From Margaritifera margaritifera (taxonomy: Eukaryota; Mollusca; Bivalvia; Unionida; Margaritiferidae): 64,000 nucleotides of DNA. This document shows positions 27,215 through 39,953 of the stretch, piece after piece; position 1 is the stretch's first letter, and each line of letters starts with the position of its first letter. Under the pieces are notes generated by a model, which had not been told where the DNA came from, ran no database searches, and worked only from the letters and a program-made list of their open reading frames with translations. The stretch lies in NCBI GenBank assembly GCA_029931535.1, contig JAQPZY010001625.1, positions 3,039,001 to 3,103,000 of the forward strand, given 5' to 3'. The position numbers and the translations under genes were made by a program.

Positions 27215-27690
27215 CGACAACGAGAATATGGTATGGGGAGTATGTTCAATTCGGTATTTAGTATTGTGACACCCGTCTTTAAACGCATATTCCCACAAGG
27301 ACTGTATGCTTCAGAAAATGCTGCCTTGGCGCAAGAAGAATAATTTATTCAAAATGAGCTCACTGATAAACTGAATCCCAAACGAGTGGTACTGAAAGGT
27401 GGAAAAATAGCTCTTGTTATCTTCTATAGAATCACATCTCTTCTCGAGATAATAGTGAAGATACCTGCTATATATTTCGAGAGATATAACATTGGGCTCC
27501 AGAATGCCCACAATATCAAATAAAAGGAACTCCTTATCAAAGATGACTACACAAGGGCATTGGCATTCAGAGTGTCCTCCACAAAAACAGAGAGAAGGGA
27601 GGAGAAAAAAATTCAGAAGCAGAAGAAAAAGAAGGAGAATCACTCATTCCCTCTGCGAAATTCAAAGCAAGTCAATCACAATAAAATATG
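27215..27690 (+). pseudogene. possible Polinton PY/pVI-like minor capsid remnant
   Basis: The frame starting near 27232 gives YGSMFNSVFSIVTPVFKRI, resembling the Gly-rich, amphipathic start of Polinton PY proteins (YG.G.GG.F..LF....P..K). It ends, in another frame, with a very basic tail (KKIQKQKKKKENHS near 27603-27645), also typical of that family. The middle is unrecognisable. Position right after the penton remnant supports the call. The overlapping minus-strand frame at 27311-27643 is taken as a shadow. Confidence 0.45.
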
Positions 27691-27776
27691 TACTTTTATG
27701 ACATTCTTGAATTTACATTGTGATTCTTATTCACAAGAATAAACCAAACGTAAATGGAAATCAAAATATTATTGAT

Positions 27777-27843
<67 letters not shown>
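27777..27843. repeat. (TTA)n microsatellite
   Basis: About 22 units of TTA, followed by short AGT and ATT repeats up to about 27900. Confidence 0.98.
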
Positions 27844-27844
<1 letters not shown>

Positions 27845-28118
27845 GTTTCGAAGTAGTAGTAGTAGCATTGTTATTATTATCATTAGTAGTAGTTGTAATA
27901 ATATAATATAGATGCAGTTTTTTATTTTGCAATAATTGAGGTGTATCTCTTTTCTGAGAGAATTCTTAGTATCCCTATATTGAGAGATGAGGGTAGCCCC
28001 GAAAAGGACCATTCCTCTGAACACATTCAGAAAAAGTAGTCCACCGCCGCGGTCGAAATCGTCATCCTTGTTGTAATTAATACAGCTGATAATGATGATA
28101 ATGATGATGGTTTGGTTT

Positions 28119-28133
28119 GGGGGGGGGGGGGGG
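28119..28133. repeat. poly-G run
   Basis: Fifteen consecutive G in otherwise AT-rich DNA. Confidence 0.98.
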
Positions 28134-28189
28134 AGAACATACAGTTTATTTATCTTGTACTTTGCCTAAGATGTTGTTAGCTCGACTAG

Positions 28190-28800
28190 AATTTGATGTA
28201 TGTAAAATATATGTTAATAATCATCACATGCACCCATTCTCTACGCTCATTTGTTTTGCTTGTAAGAGTGAGTGTTGGATGATAAAACTATGTATTTGTT
28301 TGTAAGGTAGAGTGTTAGTGTTCCTGACCATTAAATATCTTACATCCCCTTTTGCACGAGTTTTTGTATCTAAGTGTATAGGTTTTAAGATAGTAAATAA
28401 CTTGCATTGGATTGTGATTATGTGCGGTGGTACTACTTAAGTATGTAATTTATATATCCGTTAACAAGAGTATGTATGAGTGTGTTGTTGAATAGTAAAT
28501 CACCTGTATATAATTAGAAGTATGAGTCATATTAGATACATACCATTTGTCCTCTTTCAAATAAGTTTGTATGCATATTTGCGGGTGAGGGATAGTAAGG
28601 GTGTGTGCTTGTTTGGACAAAAGTATATGCAAGTATGTTTCAACTATCCACATTTCATCATTTGTTTTGTTTCTAAGGTTATGTTTTGGATTGTAATTAT
28701 GTGTATTATAGGCCATTACATAACTTCCGTTTCCATCGTCCGTTTTGTTTGCATGTGTAGGTGTTGGATAGTCAAGGTGTGTGATGGATGGTCGTCAGGT
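28190..28800 (-). repeat. degenerate minisatellite, inverse of the 7-kb array
   Basis: Read on the minus strand, 28716-28650 gives ACACATAATTACAATCC and AGAAACAAAAC, matching 6994-7037 (ACACATCATTACAATCC, GCAAACAAAAC). Variants of the TTTGTTTTGCTTGTAAG unit recur near 28251, 28549, 28658 and 28740. It lies just beyond the third Polinton remnant. Confidence 0.55.
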
Positions 28801-28964
28801 GTTAGACCTCATTGTTCTAAAGGTTGCATCAAAAGAGGGTATCACGTGTTAACATCCTAGACATTAGTGAACCCCAATCGGCCCTTTTCAAGTATATATA
28901 AGTTTTACAAAATTTTTCTTGAGCCTGTTTTTTGTTTATTTTATTAACATGAGTTTCTCTCTTA

Positions 28965-29031
28965 TTATTATTATTATAATTATTATTATTAATATTATTA
29001 TTATTATTATATATAAATAGATATATATATA

Positions 29032-29104
<73 letters not shown>

Positions 29105-29105
29105 T
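28965..29105. repeat. (ATT)n/(AT)n microsatellite
   Basis: Short ATT repeats followed by interrupted AT repeats. Confidence 0.97.
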
Positions 29106-29262
29106 GCTTGACATATTCAGCAAAATGTGATGGAGCAGACACAGTTTGTGGCGATGTTAAAATAGACAATATATTCAAGAATCATTATCTTGTAAGACTA
29201 GAATATATTTATTATGAATGTCGATCAGTATCTATTTTACCTTTATTATGCCCTTTACTGCA

Positions 29263-31975
29263 TTATGAAAACTGAAATAACATCGTATGTTCAAGGCGTT
29301 CATCATCCTCGACATCGAATTTATTTAACCTTCTATTACAATCATTCAAACTGTTATTTATATCATCAATTGCAAGAGTCTTTAATTCCATATCTGTGTT
29401 TGCATATTCCGATTTAACTGTATCCACGCCATTATTAATTTCTTTTATAATTTCATAGGTTTTGTTATCCACAGTTCTATTTTAAAATATAAAGTCTCTG
29501 TTTAATTCCCCTACATGTACCATCCATCTAAAAAAAATTCTATTAAACTACTTATTTTATTTACCTTTTCATCCAACATGACTATAGTTCCTTGTATTAC
29601 ACCAAAAGTTTTAAGAAGTTCTTTATACGTATATCCTTCACAATATATTAGAACGTTTGTTCCATTAAGCAAATACATCATTTTTTAGAGTTACTAAATA
29701 TTTTTCTTTTCCAAGTTGTATTGTATCGATCAAATCAGTAACTGATAAAGCGTCGATTGTTTTCATAGCGTTGATAGTGCTTTCACTCACATGAACCGTT
29801 TGCCATAACTCCACTACCTTTCTACTGACTTCTTAGGAATACTTCTTCCTCTGTAATTGTGAAAGACTATTGCTCACATATATAAGTCTGTCTTCCCAAT
29901 TTTTCACACAATCTTTCAAATACTCAAGATGTTGAAGTTGTGATTGCAAAGTATTGTAATTTGTTTAGAGATTTATTTCTTTGATCCTCGTCACTCTCTA
30001 ACACTGATATTTCAATATTAAAGGCTTGGTTCAATTGGCTGCAAACATTGTTGAATGTTTTCTACAGGTCTTATGTTTGCTTCCGATCTTACAGGTTATA
30101 ATGCTTGTAAAGCACTTTATAGACAAACACCTCGTGGTAAATAAATATTGAACATCTGAAATTGTCTTCTTGTTAACACCTATTTGTTTCTGCGTCTTGT
30201 TCATGTTTAAGTCAGTGTTGAGTGATTTAATTAGTGGTTAATCTTTTTCATCTTTTTCTGTGAATTTTAAACTAGCATTGTATGAAATAAAATCATAGTT
30301 AAACGCATTTTAATCCACAGTGACTCTAATAAAGTAGAGTAACTGCCGTTACAGTAGTTATTTGCATTATTTGGTATAACAAGGAAAATATATAAGGTTT
30401 TAATCTTCAAAAATCCACAAACTTTATCCGATTCGGCAAAGGTTTGCATATAACTGACTATCAATTTCTAGTAAATGAGAATTGTAATTGGCCATATGTA
30501 ATGTGTACTTATTGCCCAGAGTTATTAAAACCTTAGAATTATGTTTATGATATTCAGTAACTATGGTTTCTTCATTGTCACTGTTAATGGCCATCTTTGA
30601 ATTTTTTTCGTAAACTTGTATATACTGCAGAAACCATATGGTATTGATGTGATATTCTGATCTTTTATATAATATAATATATTTTATTGTGATAGCCAAC
30701 TACAAAACATATTCTCTGCAATGGATGTATATTTTCTACATCTGTGCTGTCTATAGGGTTAGTTAAATATCTTTCTTTGTCAGACTGTCTTTCCACTATT
30801 ATATAAATAAGCTTCACCGTTCATCTGGCTTCCATTTTAGTAACACTACTTCTTTGTGGTCCTGGCGAGGAGCCATTTGTCGTACTCACGTAGTATCATA
30901 GTATCTCATTATCGATTATTGCTTTCCTGACCATTTCGTCGGAGTATACAATTTACTTATAACAGAGGATACAATCTCGTTATGTTTTATGACTGTATTG
31001 TATACTAACTTTTCTTTTAAAGCGTTTGCAAAAAATCCAAGAAAAGTTGCGTCAAACCGTTTAAAAGCTAGATGAATAATTCATCATGTAGCTATTAGTG
31101 CAACTATCAACAGATGCAACTGCAACAGCCATTCCACCGGAACCATACTAACGTCTAAGCAGTTAAAACAATGTATATGCTGTTTTATACGTTTTGCTTA
31201 CACCTCTGCAACACTCTATCTCTTTAACTATATCTTTCTTGTTTACTTCAATTTTCATCAACATAACATTAATTCCATGGTCGTCGGGATTATATAGAAA
31301 ACTATCTGCAATTTAAATATTTTTTAAATGTTAGTAACTATGCAGTGAATCAATAAAATATCTACTCACTTAATTATTTTGTCTCGTGGTATCCATTGTG
31401 CTATTATATTGTCAATCGTACACTGACTCAAATGATCAATTTTAATAAGTTCTTTAATACCCATGTTGTTAGGGGAATCTATTTTGATATATATCATCCT
31501 TTTCAAAATTGTACTGTAACTTACTGTTAAACCTGAATTCCATGCTGTACGATAAATAGTGTTAATTACGTTGTTCGTTTCGTTTTTCTTGGCATCTGTT
31601 ATTGTCTTAAACTGGGTACACCCTATACCATACTGCATCCACTGAATAGCTGATCGGGAGTTGCACTACTTTTGCCAAGACTGCCTTTCGATAGATCCGC
31701 TTTGTCTGCGTTCACCGATGGTTGGACGTCAGGACTGCTTCGCTGTGGGCCTGATTGCTGTGTCCGCTTTGCTGTGATTTATTTTTTTCACGACGAGAGC
31801 ATAGATACGCAACGCCTATTCCTAAGGCAGCTATACCAGCTTTTCAATAAATATGTTTAGCTACCCCTGATTCACACCTTACAACCTTAAACTTATTTCC
31901 TTTAACTTTTCTTCTTTGGATAATTTAAATTTGCTGTGAACGTTTTTAAAGTTGTCTTCCAAGGTCAACATACAG
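29263..31975 (-). pseudogene. decayed coding region, unidentified
   Basis: The minus strand carries protein-like frames for about 2.7 kb. From its 5' end there is a KSKEEKLKEIS-like helix near 31920, a hydrophobic AGIAALGIGVAYL segment near 31825 followed by RREKNKSQQ, and a 90-codon frame (31638-31366). Next are YGSGGMAVAVASVDS near 31135, a 91-codon frame (30699-30424), and helical stretches such as NWEDRLIYVSNSLSQLQRK near 29895 and IIKEINNGVDTVKS near 29435. Frameshifts and stops separate them. A membrane-anchored, coiled-coil-rich element protein is possible. I do not recognise the family. A divergent decayed frame set on the plus strand lies across repeat R1. Confidence 0.35.
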
Positions 31976-32124
31976 CTAAATTATTAAATACACAAGTAAC
32001 TGATGCACTATACAAATAATATATCAAGCATGGATTAGAAATAGATAAACCATAACTTAATTAAATAAAGACTCATGTAATTAGTATTGAAAAGACACAG
32101 CATACCAAAAAAGGTAGAGTCGAT

Positions 32125-32545
32125 GTTGTTTTCTTTTCTTTTTCAAATTGACCAGAAACCCTCTATAATAGGTCACAAAATATGTCAAGTGGCTCAAGGA
32201 CATACGCTGTTATTTTTCAATGAAATAACCTTTTCAAAAGTACCACAAAACAAAAATGCTTCAAAATAATTAGGATTCAAGACTAAAGAGGTAGATTGTA
32301 GTCACAAAATGTTTTAAGAACAGTTTATATTTTGTGTTCGTTTATTTGTTTCTTTGTTTGTTGTCAAATCGCCAGTAAATTGTCCCAAAATGAGCCATAA
32401 CTTATAGCAAGTACTCCAGGACTTATCCTTTCCATACTACTAAACTGCGACTGTGATTCGCAATTGCTTCTGGACAGAGATTACTTGTCAAATGTTCTTC
32501 AATAAATCTGATTATTGCAAAATTGCATTTTTGATATAAGAGCCA
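32125..32545 (+). repeat. diverged repeat R1, copy 1
   Basis: Similar to 36935-37400 in the same orientation. Shared landmarks are AGGACATACGCTG (32198)/AGGACATACGCGG (37005), AAAGTACCACAAA (32235)/AAATGTACCACAAAG (37073), AAATCGCC (32366)/(37183) and TGTCAAATGTTCTT (32487). Each copy seems to hold two related ~200-bp halves. Non-coding. Confidence 0.6.
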
Positions 32546-32639
32546 GACTTACTGATTATCCATAGTAGGTGGAATATGGATACCTCATATATTACTTGGA
32601 GATCGTGTTCGTATTCTACAAATCGCAATTCCTTTCCAA

Positions 32640-33660
32640 GTTATTTTGTATCCATTTAGATAATGTCAAATAGTTGAAGAAGGTGTTTGTCATGAGATTG
32701 AGAATCATGAATTTGATGATAGATATGATGACATTTTAAGGACGCTGATACAATAAATGTAACTCCTGGTGTAGAAAGTGTATATAATGAGGATTTGATA
32801 CATATCAGCAAGCAGCTAGCTGAAGAATAAACTACACAAGTAATTGATGATCTATGCAAAGAATATATAATTCATGAAATAGACATTGATGAAACACAAT
32901 TGCATTAATTTAAACCTCATGCAATTATTACTGAAAATGCATGATATTACAAAGAAAATGGTACAACTGGTAATCAAATTTCAAAATTGGAAGCCGAGAT
33001 AAAATCTTATCACTTAACACTATATCTGATAAAATAGATGGAATTGGGTTTTTTTGCGGTTGATACCTTCGACAACAGAAGGAAAAGATAGAATCCACAA
33101 ATTATAAATATACAGAATCAGAAAATCTTTTAGATCAGTAACCTAAAACAGTTCCTGAAGATACATAATTGCAAGTATTTAACACAAATCAATCAGTTGG
33201 TAAACACGTAAAGGAAGCCGAAACATGACTAGATCTATACCTTGAAAACAATTTGACATAAACCGTATGATAGAGTATTTACAGTGCAAAAATAAAGAAC
33301 ATTATTTGGTTATGTCGAAGTAGTTGATGTAAAAAAACCAAATTTAAATCGTACAGGCATGACTTAAACATGAATCATAAAGAGATGACAGAGAGCTAAA
33401 AGACATTTAAAAATGCCTAAAGAAGGAAACTTGAAAGAAGTACTATTCAATACTGAAACAAAAGGGCACAAATACTTCAACATATTGAAATGAAACACGT
33501 TTAAATAGAATATCAAGAAGATACATCTCAGGTTTAAACATTAGGTGAAAAATTCAACCAACTGTTTATTAAACATGGCATAACAACTGCTTCACTTTCT
33601 GCATCTATCGGTATGATCGTAACAACTAGTGATATAACAGTATAATCTGTCTGAGCTGAG
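32640..33660 (+). pseudogene. decayed coding region, unidentified
   Basis: Plus-strand pieces in shifting frames look protein-like: HEIENHEFDDRYDDIL (~32690), TPGVESVYNEDLIHISKQLAE (~32763), FGYVEVVDVKKPNLNRTG (~33310), and GEKFNQLFIKHGITTASLSA (~33546) with a hydrophobic end. An acidic protein ending in a short membrane-type helix is suggested. The family is unknown to me. It diverges from the minus-strand set across R1, so both may come from one element. Confidence 0.3.
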
Positions 33661-34016
33661 AGTACATATGAAACTTATATTGATGTTACTCACTCATCTC
33701 CAAGATATACATTCCTATCACTTATTCCACCCCATACTGCCTAATAGAATTGATTTTGCCAAACGTTCATATCACACCATGCTGTATGTTCAAGGAATCA
33801 GCATAGAATTTTGAAGTGTAATTAGCAAGACTGTATATAAAATAAGCATTTTCTGTATAATAAATTTTCATCTCGTTACATAGAGCTGATATTCCTATGT
33901 CGGCTCATGCACTATAATTGGTTGCAGGACAAGGGTATGGTGTGCTACTTCTGTAATTTTTAAATATGTATACCATGGTTTATTTATATCAAAGTTTTTA
34001 TTACGACTAAATGTAG
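33661..34016. other. no recognised feature
   Basis: AT-rich flank of the LINE insertion. Confidence 0.5.
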
Positions 34017-34031
34017 TGACTAATAAAATCA
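34017..34031 (+). repeat. LINE target-site duplication, left
   Basis: The 15-bp TGACTAATAAAATCA occurs again exactly at 36802-36816. Confidence 0.7.
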
Positions 34032-34119
34032 AAACAGGACATACAGAATAAGAAGGTAAAAAAAGAGGTCACCGAAGAAGATCAGTGGACCTTCAGACAT
34101 TAAAACGTAAGCCGATTCA
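34030..34119 (+). repeat. R2, 90-bp segment at the LINE 5' junction
   Basis: It runs from CAAAACAGGACATACAG to GTAAGCCGATTCA. It is nearly identical to 37981-38071: one base substitution and one indel seen. It lies between the left target duplication and the first LINE-like codons. Confidence 0.9.
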
Positions 34120-36801
34120 AGAAATACTCAAGAATATGCGATACAGGCTCAGGAAGAAGATATTTGAAAAGACTTAGATGAAGCAGCCGAATTGGACGTG
34201 AGGCTTTTTTGGAAGTTGTACAAGAGACAACGTAACAAGAGCAAATATTCAAAATGTTGTTTTGAATTAAAATATGACGGTGAATTAGCGACTGCTCCGG
34301 ATGAAATATATCGACTGTTTGCTAAATATTTTACTAGATTGTACACTCAGTCTAGAGACATATTTATCAATCATGAACTAACGGACGGGTTCTGTATTGA
34401 TGAACCTATCTTTAAAGTAAAATTTAGCTATCAAGAAATAGCCTATGTCACACAACAGCTCAAACTTAGGAAAGCCCCGGGCATTGATGGTATTCAAAAT
34501 GAGCATTTACGCCACGGGGGAAGAAGACTGACATAATTCATTACACTGCTTTTCAACGGGGTAATAGACCAGTGTTACATACCGTGTGATCGGAAAGCAG
34601 GGTTAATTGTGCCCATATTTAAAGGAGGAAGGAAATCTAAAAACTGACCCGGACAATTACAGAGCTATTTCCCTGTTGCCTGTATTATATAAACTATTTA
34701 AAAAGTGCTTATTCAATAGATTAACTGCATGGTGTAATAGCACTATTTATAACTTCCCTAATACTGAACAGCAGGGGTTTCAAAAGGGACTGAGTAGTAT
34801 AACAGCATTTTTCAATCTACACGAAGCTGTTTTTTCCACTTTAGAACTAGGATCAAGAGTGTTTGCTGCTTTCTTAGATACTAAAAGGGCGTTTGACACT
34901 GAGAATCACGACGGACTTTTTCTAAAACTCAGACATTTGGGCATTCAAGGAAAGATTTTACATGTATTAAAGGAATCGTACACAAATATTCAAAGCATTG
35001 TCCTGATGAACGAGTCAAAATCCGAACCTTTTCCAATTCGAGAGGGAGGGGTTTTATCAACATTTTTATATCTTTTTTATATTAATAACCTTTTACAGGA
35101 TTTGCATCAGTCAACATTAGGGCTACTTGTTGGGTCTACTCCGTCTGGAAATCCAGCATTAGCCGATGATATAACTCTGCTCACAATCACACCAATACAT
35201 TTGCAAAAAATGCTTGATATATGTAACAGATACTCACTAACAAGGAACTTCACCTTCAACGTCTGTAAAAGCTGTGTATTCGTTTGTAATCAGAATAAAC
35301 AAACAACATGTGAGAAGTTTAACTGGAAAATAGGCAATCATACTATACCTATTTTAAGTGAAACCGAACATGTTGGAATTCCTGTGTGTTTCAATATGAA
35401 ATGCTTGACTAAAGTAGACAGGTCTTGTACTAAAGGCAGAAAATCATAGTATTCTCTTGTAGGGGTTGGCACAAAGGAAGCTAGATCCAATCCTCTTACC
35501 TACGTAAGCTTGTACCAACAAATTGTGATACCATCAGCCCTTTATGATTGTGAAGTTTGGTCAAATATAAGACTCAAAGACTTGAGAAAGCTTGAAGTAT
35601 TTCAGCATCATTGTACCAAAATTATGCAAGGCTTTCCTCAAAACACGCGGTCAGGAATGAGTGAAAGTTTACTGGGGATAAAGAGAATTATATCAGAAAT
35701 TGATAAAAGGAAACTGAACTTTCTTGGTAAATTATGCCATCTTCCAGAAAATGTAACAACTAAAAGAATATTGTTATTCAGACTATATCTATATCTTTCC
35801 AGAAAAGACGTTACATAACAAAAAAAGACTTTATTCCAGATATATGCAGCAATTTGCAGAAATATAATATTTATGCATTTATTGAAATTTTTGTTAGAGA
35901 CAAAATATTTCCAGGAAAAATGCAGTGGAAACAAATTATAAAGCATGCTACTCATAAATATGAAAACGAGCGCTTTACAAACTTGTGCCATACTGACATT
36001 TCCTACAAAAGATTCAAAAAATGTCCATACTTCTATAAAACCCTCAATTCTATGGCAAACTCCAAAAACAACAAGAGACTTACAGTTAATTACATCCCTT
36101 GCAAATGTTCTGATTACTGTTCAAAATAATACTATGCAAGTTTGTAAACACTGCAGTTACTCTTACACAGATGTAATAATCATGCATTTATTTTATGTCA
36201 GAGCACGGTGCGAGAACGAGACATATTTTGGACACAAATTATAAATAACTTTGACATTCGTCTTGGCGTGTACCTTCATAATATATAAGATGAAGAATTT
36301 ATTCAACATCTCCTGGGTAGAGAATTTGCCAACGGTATCGGTTTAGATGAGCCTGAAATACTGAGACATTTTATAATGTCTGCCTCAGTGTTCTCTGCAA
36401 CTGTAATTTATGGATTCTTTTCATGGTAGTAAGATCGATTTTCAGATTATCAAGATTTTGAAGTATGTGATCGTAGAAATCTTGATAATCATGTCTTCAT
36501 GCATGCTATTTGTTTTTTTGTTGTTTCTTTTTATTACATATACAATATTATTTTCTGTAAAATAATGATGATGTGTACAATAGTTAAGTATTGGAGGATT
36601 GCGCAAGAGTGCACCATACTTGTAATAAGTATAGTAAGTATAGTGTCCTCATATAAGAATCCTCATAGGGAAAACTAATCGATTCCTCTCATGTACACCT
36701 CTGTTAACTGTATATAACTAATTCAATTCATTTCAATATTGTTTTTTTTTTCCCCTTTGTCTGCATCCTTATCTCTGAAAAGAGGAAATAAAGATTGATG
36801 A
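34120..36801 (+). mobile_element. 5'-truncated LINE (CR1/Jockey-like group)
   Basis: It begins in the coding region shortly before the reverse transcriptase domain and ends with an AATAAAGATTGATGATGAC-type 3' tail at 36786-36805, a short-repeat ending common in CR1/L2-like elements. The 15-bp direct repeat at both sides and the 5' truncation fit target-primed reverse transcription. The clade assignment is from general sequence character only. Confidence 0.75.
34150..36245 (+). pseudogene. LINE reverse transcriptase (ORF2 C-terminal two-thirds)
   Basis: The reverse transcriptase copies the LINE RNA at the target site. It begins with DEAAELDVRLFWKL near 34172. RT motifs follow in order: RKAPGIDGIQNEHL (34468), DNYRAISLLPVLYKLF (34650), QQGFQKG (34770), motif A AFLDTKRAFD (34870), motif B EGGVLSTFLYLFYINNLL (35042) and motif C LADDI (35160, with Leu in place of the usual Tyr/Phe). 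After RT come the conserved SLYQQIVIPSALYDCEVWS block (35511) and a C-terminal Cys/His stretch around 36136-36215. The endonuclease is absent. Stops or frameshifts near 34537, 34607, 35450, 35480, 35820 and 36130 break it. The YADD-type Asp pair is intact although the gene is not. Confidence 0.9.
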
Positions 36802-36816
36802 TGACTAATAAAATCA
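36802..36816 (+). repeat. LINE target-site duplication, right
   Basis: Exact copy of 34017-34031. Confidence 0.7.
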
Positions 36817-36934
36817 GCGATACAACTGTACGCGTCGGCATTTTATGACGGAGTAATCTGAGATAAAGAATGATACGTGCCGGTCTACAGGATCTAATTT
36901 TTTTCGTTTCATAAAAACTTAAAATCCACTTCAG

Positions 36935-37214
36935 ATTTGTTGGTATTTCTTTTAAATCGACCAGGAACTCCCCAATATGAGTCACAACATATATTCATTG
37001 AATCAGGACATACGCGGTGATTTTTCGTAACGTTTTGACAACCGTGGCTTATTATTTTGGCCAAAATGTTCAAATGTACCACAAAGTCAAAATGGGGCAA
37101 ACAGTTCATACTAGAGCATAAAGAGGCAGTATTCAGACAAACATGTTTTAAAACAGTGTTTTGGGGGTCATTTTGATTTTGCCAAATCGCCTAGTAAATC
37201 GAAAATGTGGCCAT

Positions 37215-37278
<64 letters not shown>

Positions 37279-37400
37279 TTTAGTGTCCCATGACATAGTC
37301 TTTCTATACTACTAACCCATACCTGCTAGAAACAATTGCTAGTCAAATGTTCTTTAATATGGCTGATTATTGTAAAATCGCATTCTGCTATAGGAATCGG
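36935..37400 (+). repeat. diverged repeat R1, copy 2
   Basis: Direct-orientation relative of 32125-32545, interrupted by a ~55-bp (AT)n microsatellite at 37219-37273. The halves flank it: AAATCGACCAGGAACTCCCC near 36954 and TAGTCAAATGTTCTTTAATA near 37342. Confidence 0.6.
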
Positions 37401-37980
37401 ACTACTAGATATAATTTGAATTGTGTACAAGTCTCGTAATGGGGAACATTCTGATACCCCACTTAATACATGCAGATGGGCCATTGGCTGTAATATGGTT
37501 CTGTAAGTTTTCGCTGTTTAATTTCCCGAGACTGTTATCAGTGCTTTCAAATTTTACATAGACTGTGTCTGAGCACGTACACAATTTCTCGTGTGCGTTC
37601 CCGGTACGAAACCAATGGTTTTAAGGTAGTACTTCGCTTAAAGATCATTGCTCTCAAGAAAATCCCCCAAGCAATATAATTTTGATTGTTCATAACAGTT
37701 TTCGCGTACTTTATAGTACATACGTTGTTTAGTGGGTTGTTTTGTGCGCAGAATTGTATCACTGCCTGGTGTCATTGGTAGTGTAACATTAATATTGATT
37801 TTTATGGAAAATAAATTCGTAGTTTGATCCTTGTCAGCGCGAAGATGCTAGCTAAACTGAAAGACATCATAATCACTCATTTGCTTGTGCCTGTCTAGAA
37901 CAGGGACACACTTCATCCAATAGACTTGGCAGTAAATAAATAATACACAGAACAGCTGAAATCACAATTCCACTGATATG
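37401..37980. other. no recognised gene
   Basis: No supported coding or RNA feature. Confidence 0.5.
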
Positions 37981-38071
37981 CAAAACAGGACATACAGAAT
38001 AAGAAGGTAAAAAGAAGAGGTCACTGAAGAAGATCAGTGGACCTTCAGACATTAAAACGTAAGCCGATTCA
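37981..38071 (+). repeat. R2', source-like copy of the LINE-junction segment
   Basis: 91 bp, about 98% identical by eye to 34030-34119. Outside it the flanks differ completely, apart from single bases. Confidence 0.9.
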
Positions 38072-39882
38072 TGCTAAAAAGATAAATGTTGATAATGTGA
38101 ACATGTCTGATACATCGGATCTAATGTCATTCAACAAGCTGGAGTTGTGTAATTCTGCACTTTTGTGATTATTTACGAGATATACTTTTGTGCATACTAG
38201 CAAACTTAATTGACACAACGTTTATTCAGTTGTTGTATACGATAATAAATTAAATTTGAGACATTTATTACGTATTGTGGTTTAGGCAATACTATCTGGT
38301 ATTTTACAGTCTTGATCTTCCTTTGAATCACAATGTGTATATAAAATTAGATGCGCCTTCAGGAGAATTTAAGTTCTAAAACATGAAAATGTTCTACCTG
38401 CATTTTGAAGAAAAATGATTGATATTATTTATGCTTAGTGTCAGTTGTTCATTTAGGTGGATGATGAACGTGCTTAAATCTTAACTCACATGGAATTGGA
38501 GAGATAAATGTAATTTAAATTATTTCATACCAATGTTTTCGTTAGGAGTTTCAGCTGAATGAAGGAATGATATAAATAGCATTATATCTACATTTCCTTG
38601 ATCAATTACTCGTTCTTTCATTTTCAATAATACTAGCAATTAAAACTTTGCGTTCTTTCTTCTCACGTTCTATACTTACCGATCTCAAAACACATACATT
38701 GAGGGAGCGAGTTAAACCGAGAGTTGCATCATTTTTCCAAGAGGGTTAAAACAAAATAAACACATGTTAAAGATAATATTGTTTTTACAGTAATTAAGTT
38801 AAATGGACAAATAGCTGAGCTTTCGTGATTGCTAGGAATGTATCAGTAACAAAAGAAAGGCTTTCGGCATCACATATGGCTGAGTTATCGTTGAATCATT
38901 ACATTTGTGGTTCTGAGCAACCAAGAAATCTATAAAACAACATTATTGTACGAAACATAGTGAAACAATAGTACATAAGATATTAGATTACTAAGGCATC
39001 AAATTTGCACATATATAGAACACTAACATATATACAATGCTCCATGTATTTCATTAAGAATATAGTGTTGAATGAAATTAAAGACATTTAACTGGGTATC
39101 AATATTGTAAATTAGACTACTTGGATAGAGATATTGAATCTATCGATGTGTTTTAATGATTTGTCAGGGACGAAATGCAAAGACAGTGCTTCTTGTCTGT
39201 CATATAACTCAGAAGTCCTGCACTTGTTCCAATGTCATACATGGCAGATTGTGGCATCATGCGGTTTGGGCCTGCAAAAATACAAAGAGCGCTTTATTTA
39301 CTGTCATCTTAATTTCTCAAATAAATTGGGCGAATTTCCATCATCATCATCATCCTCATCATCATCACAGTTAGAATTATAGTTTAATAGACTGCGCATT
39401 TTAATGTTCATTAACTAATAACTGAATCAACAATCACAGTGTTATTAATACAATTTAATAAGTAATTCCGCGGGATGTTGTTGTTAATTGTCCGGTGATT
39501 GACGGAACATCAACACATGAAAGGTTATATTTTGCAGAGACAACTGGAGTGTCTTGTTAAAGGACGTCACGTGGCTGCTGATCCTTATAATCGCGAGTTT
39601 GGCAGGTTAACAATTGTGTCACTGTAGCACCGGATCAATGGTATGCACTCACCTATTTTGAACCCTTTGAACGCACCTTCCCTCAATGCACCACTGAAAA
39701 AGATACACGTTGATCGTAATTGACTGCATTTAATTGAGAATTATTGTAAAAAATGGTTTTCATACATCTACCCATAATGCAATATAAATGTAAGAAATTG
39801 TTTTACTTATGTCATATTATTCAGTTGGAAAATATCATGTGATGAATGGGTTTGTTATAACGTTTGAGGTCAGTTGTATTTC

Positions 39883-39885
<3 letters not shown>
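38072..39885. other. no recognised gene
   Basis: Only a short (CAT)n stretch at 39341-39368 stands out. The frames in this stretch have no family features. Confidence 0.45.
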
Positions 39886-39952
<67 letters not shown>

Positions 39953-39953
39953 T
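39886..39953. repeat. (GA)n microsatellite
   Basis: About 68 bp of GA repeat with one AAAGA interruption. Confidence 0.98.

Noticed and set aside
27311..27643. 110-codon minus-strand frame with hydrophobic end
   Set aside because: Antisense to the basic-tailed minor capsid-like remnant; the Leu-rich end is the complement of Lys/Glu/Arg codons.
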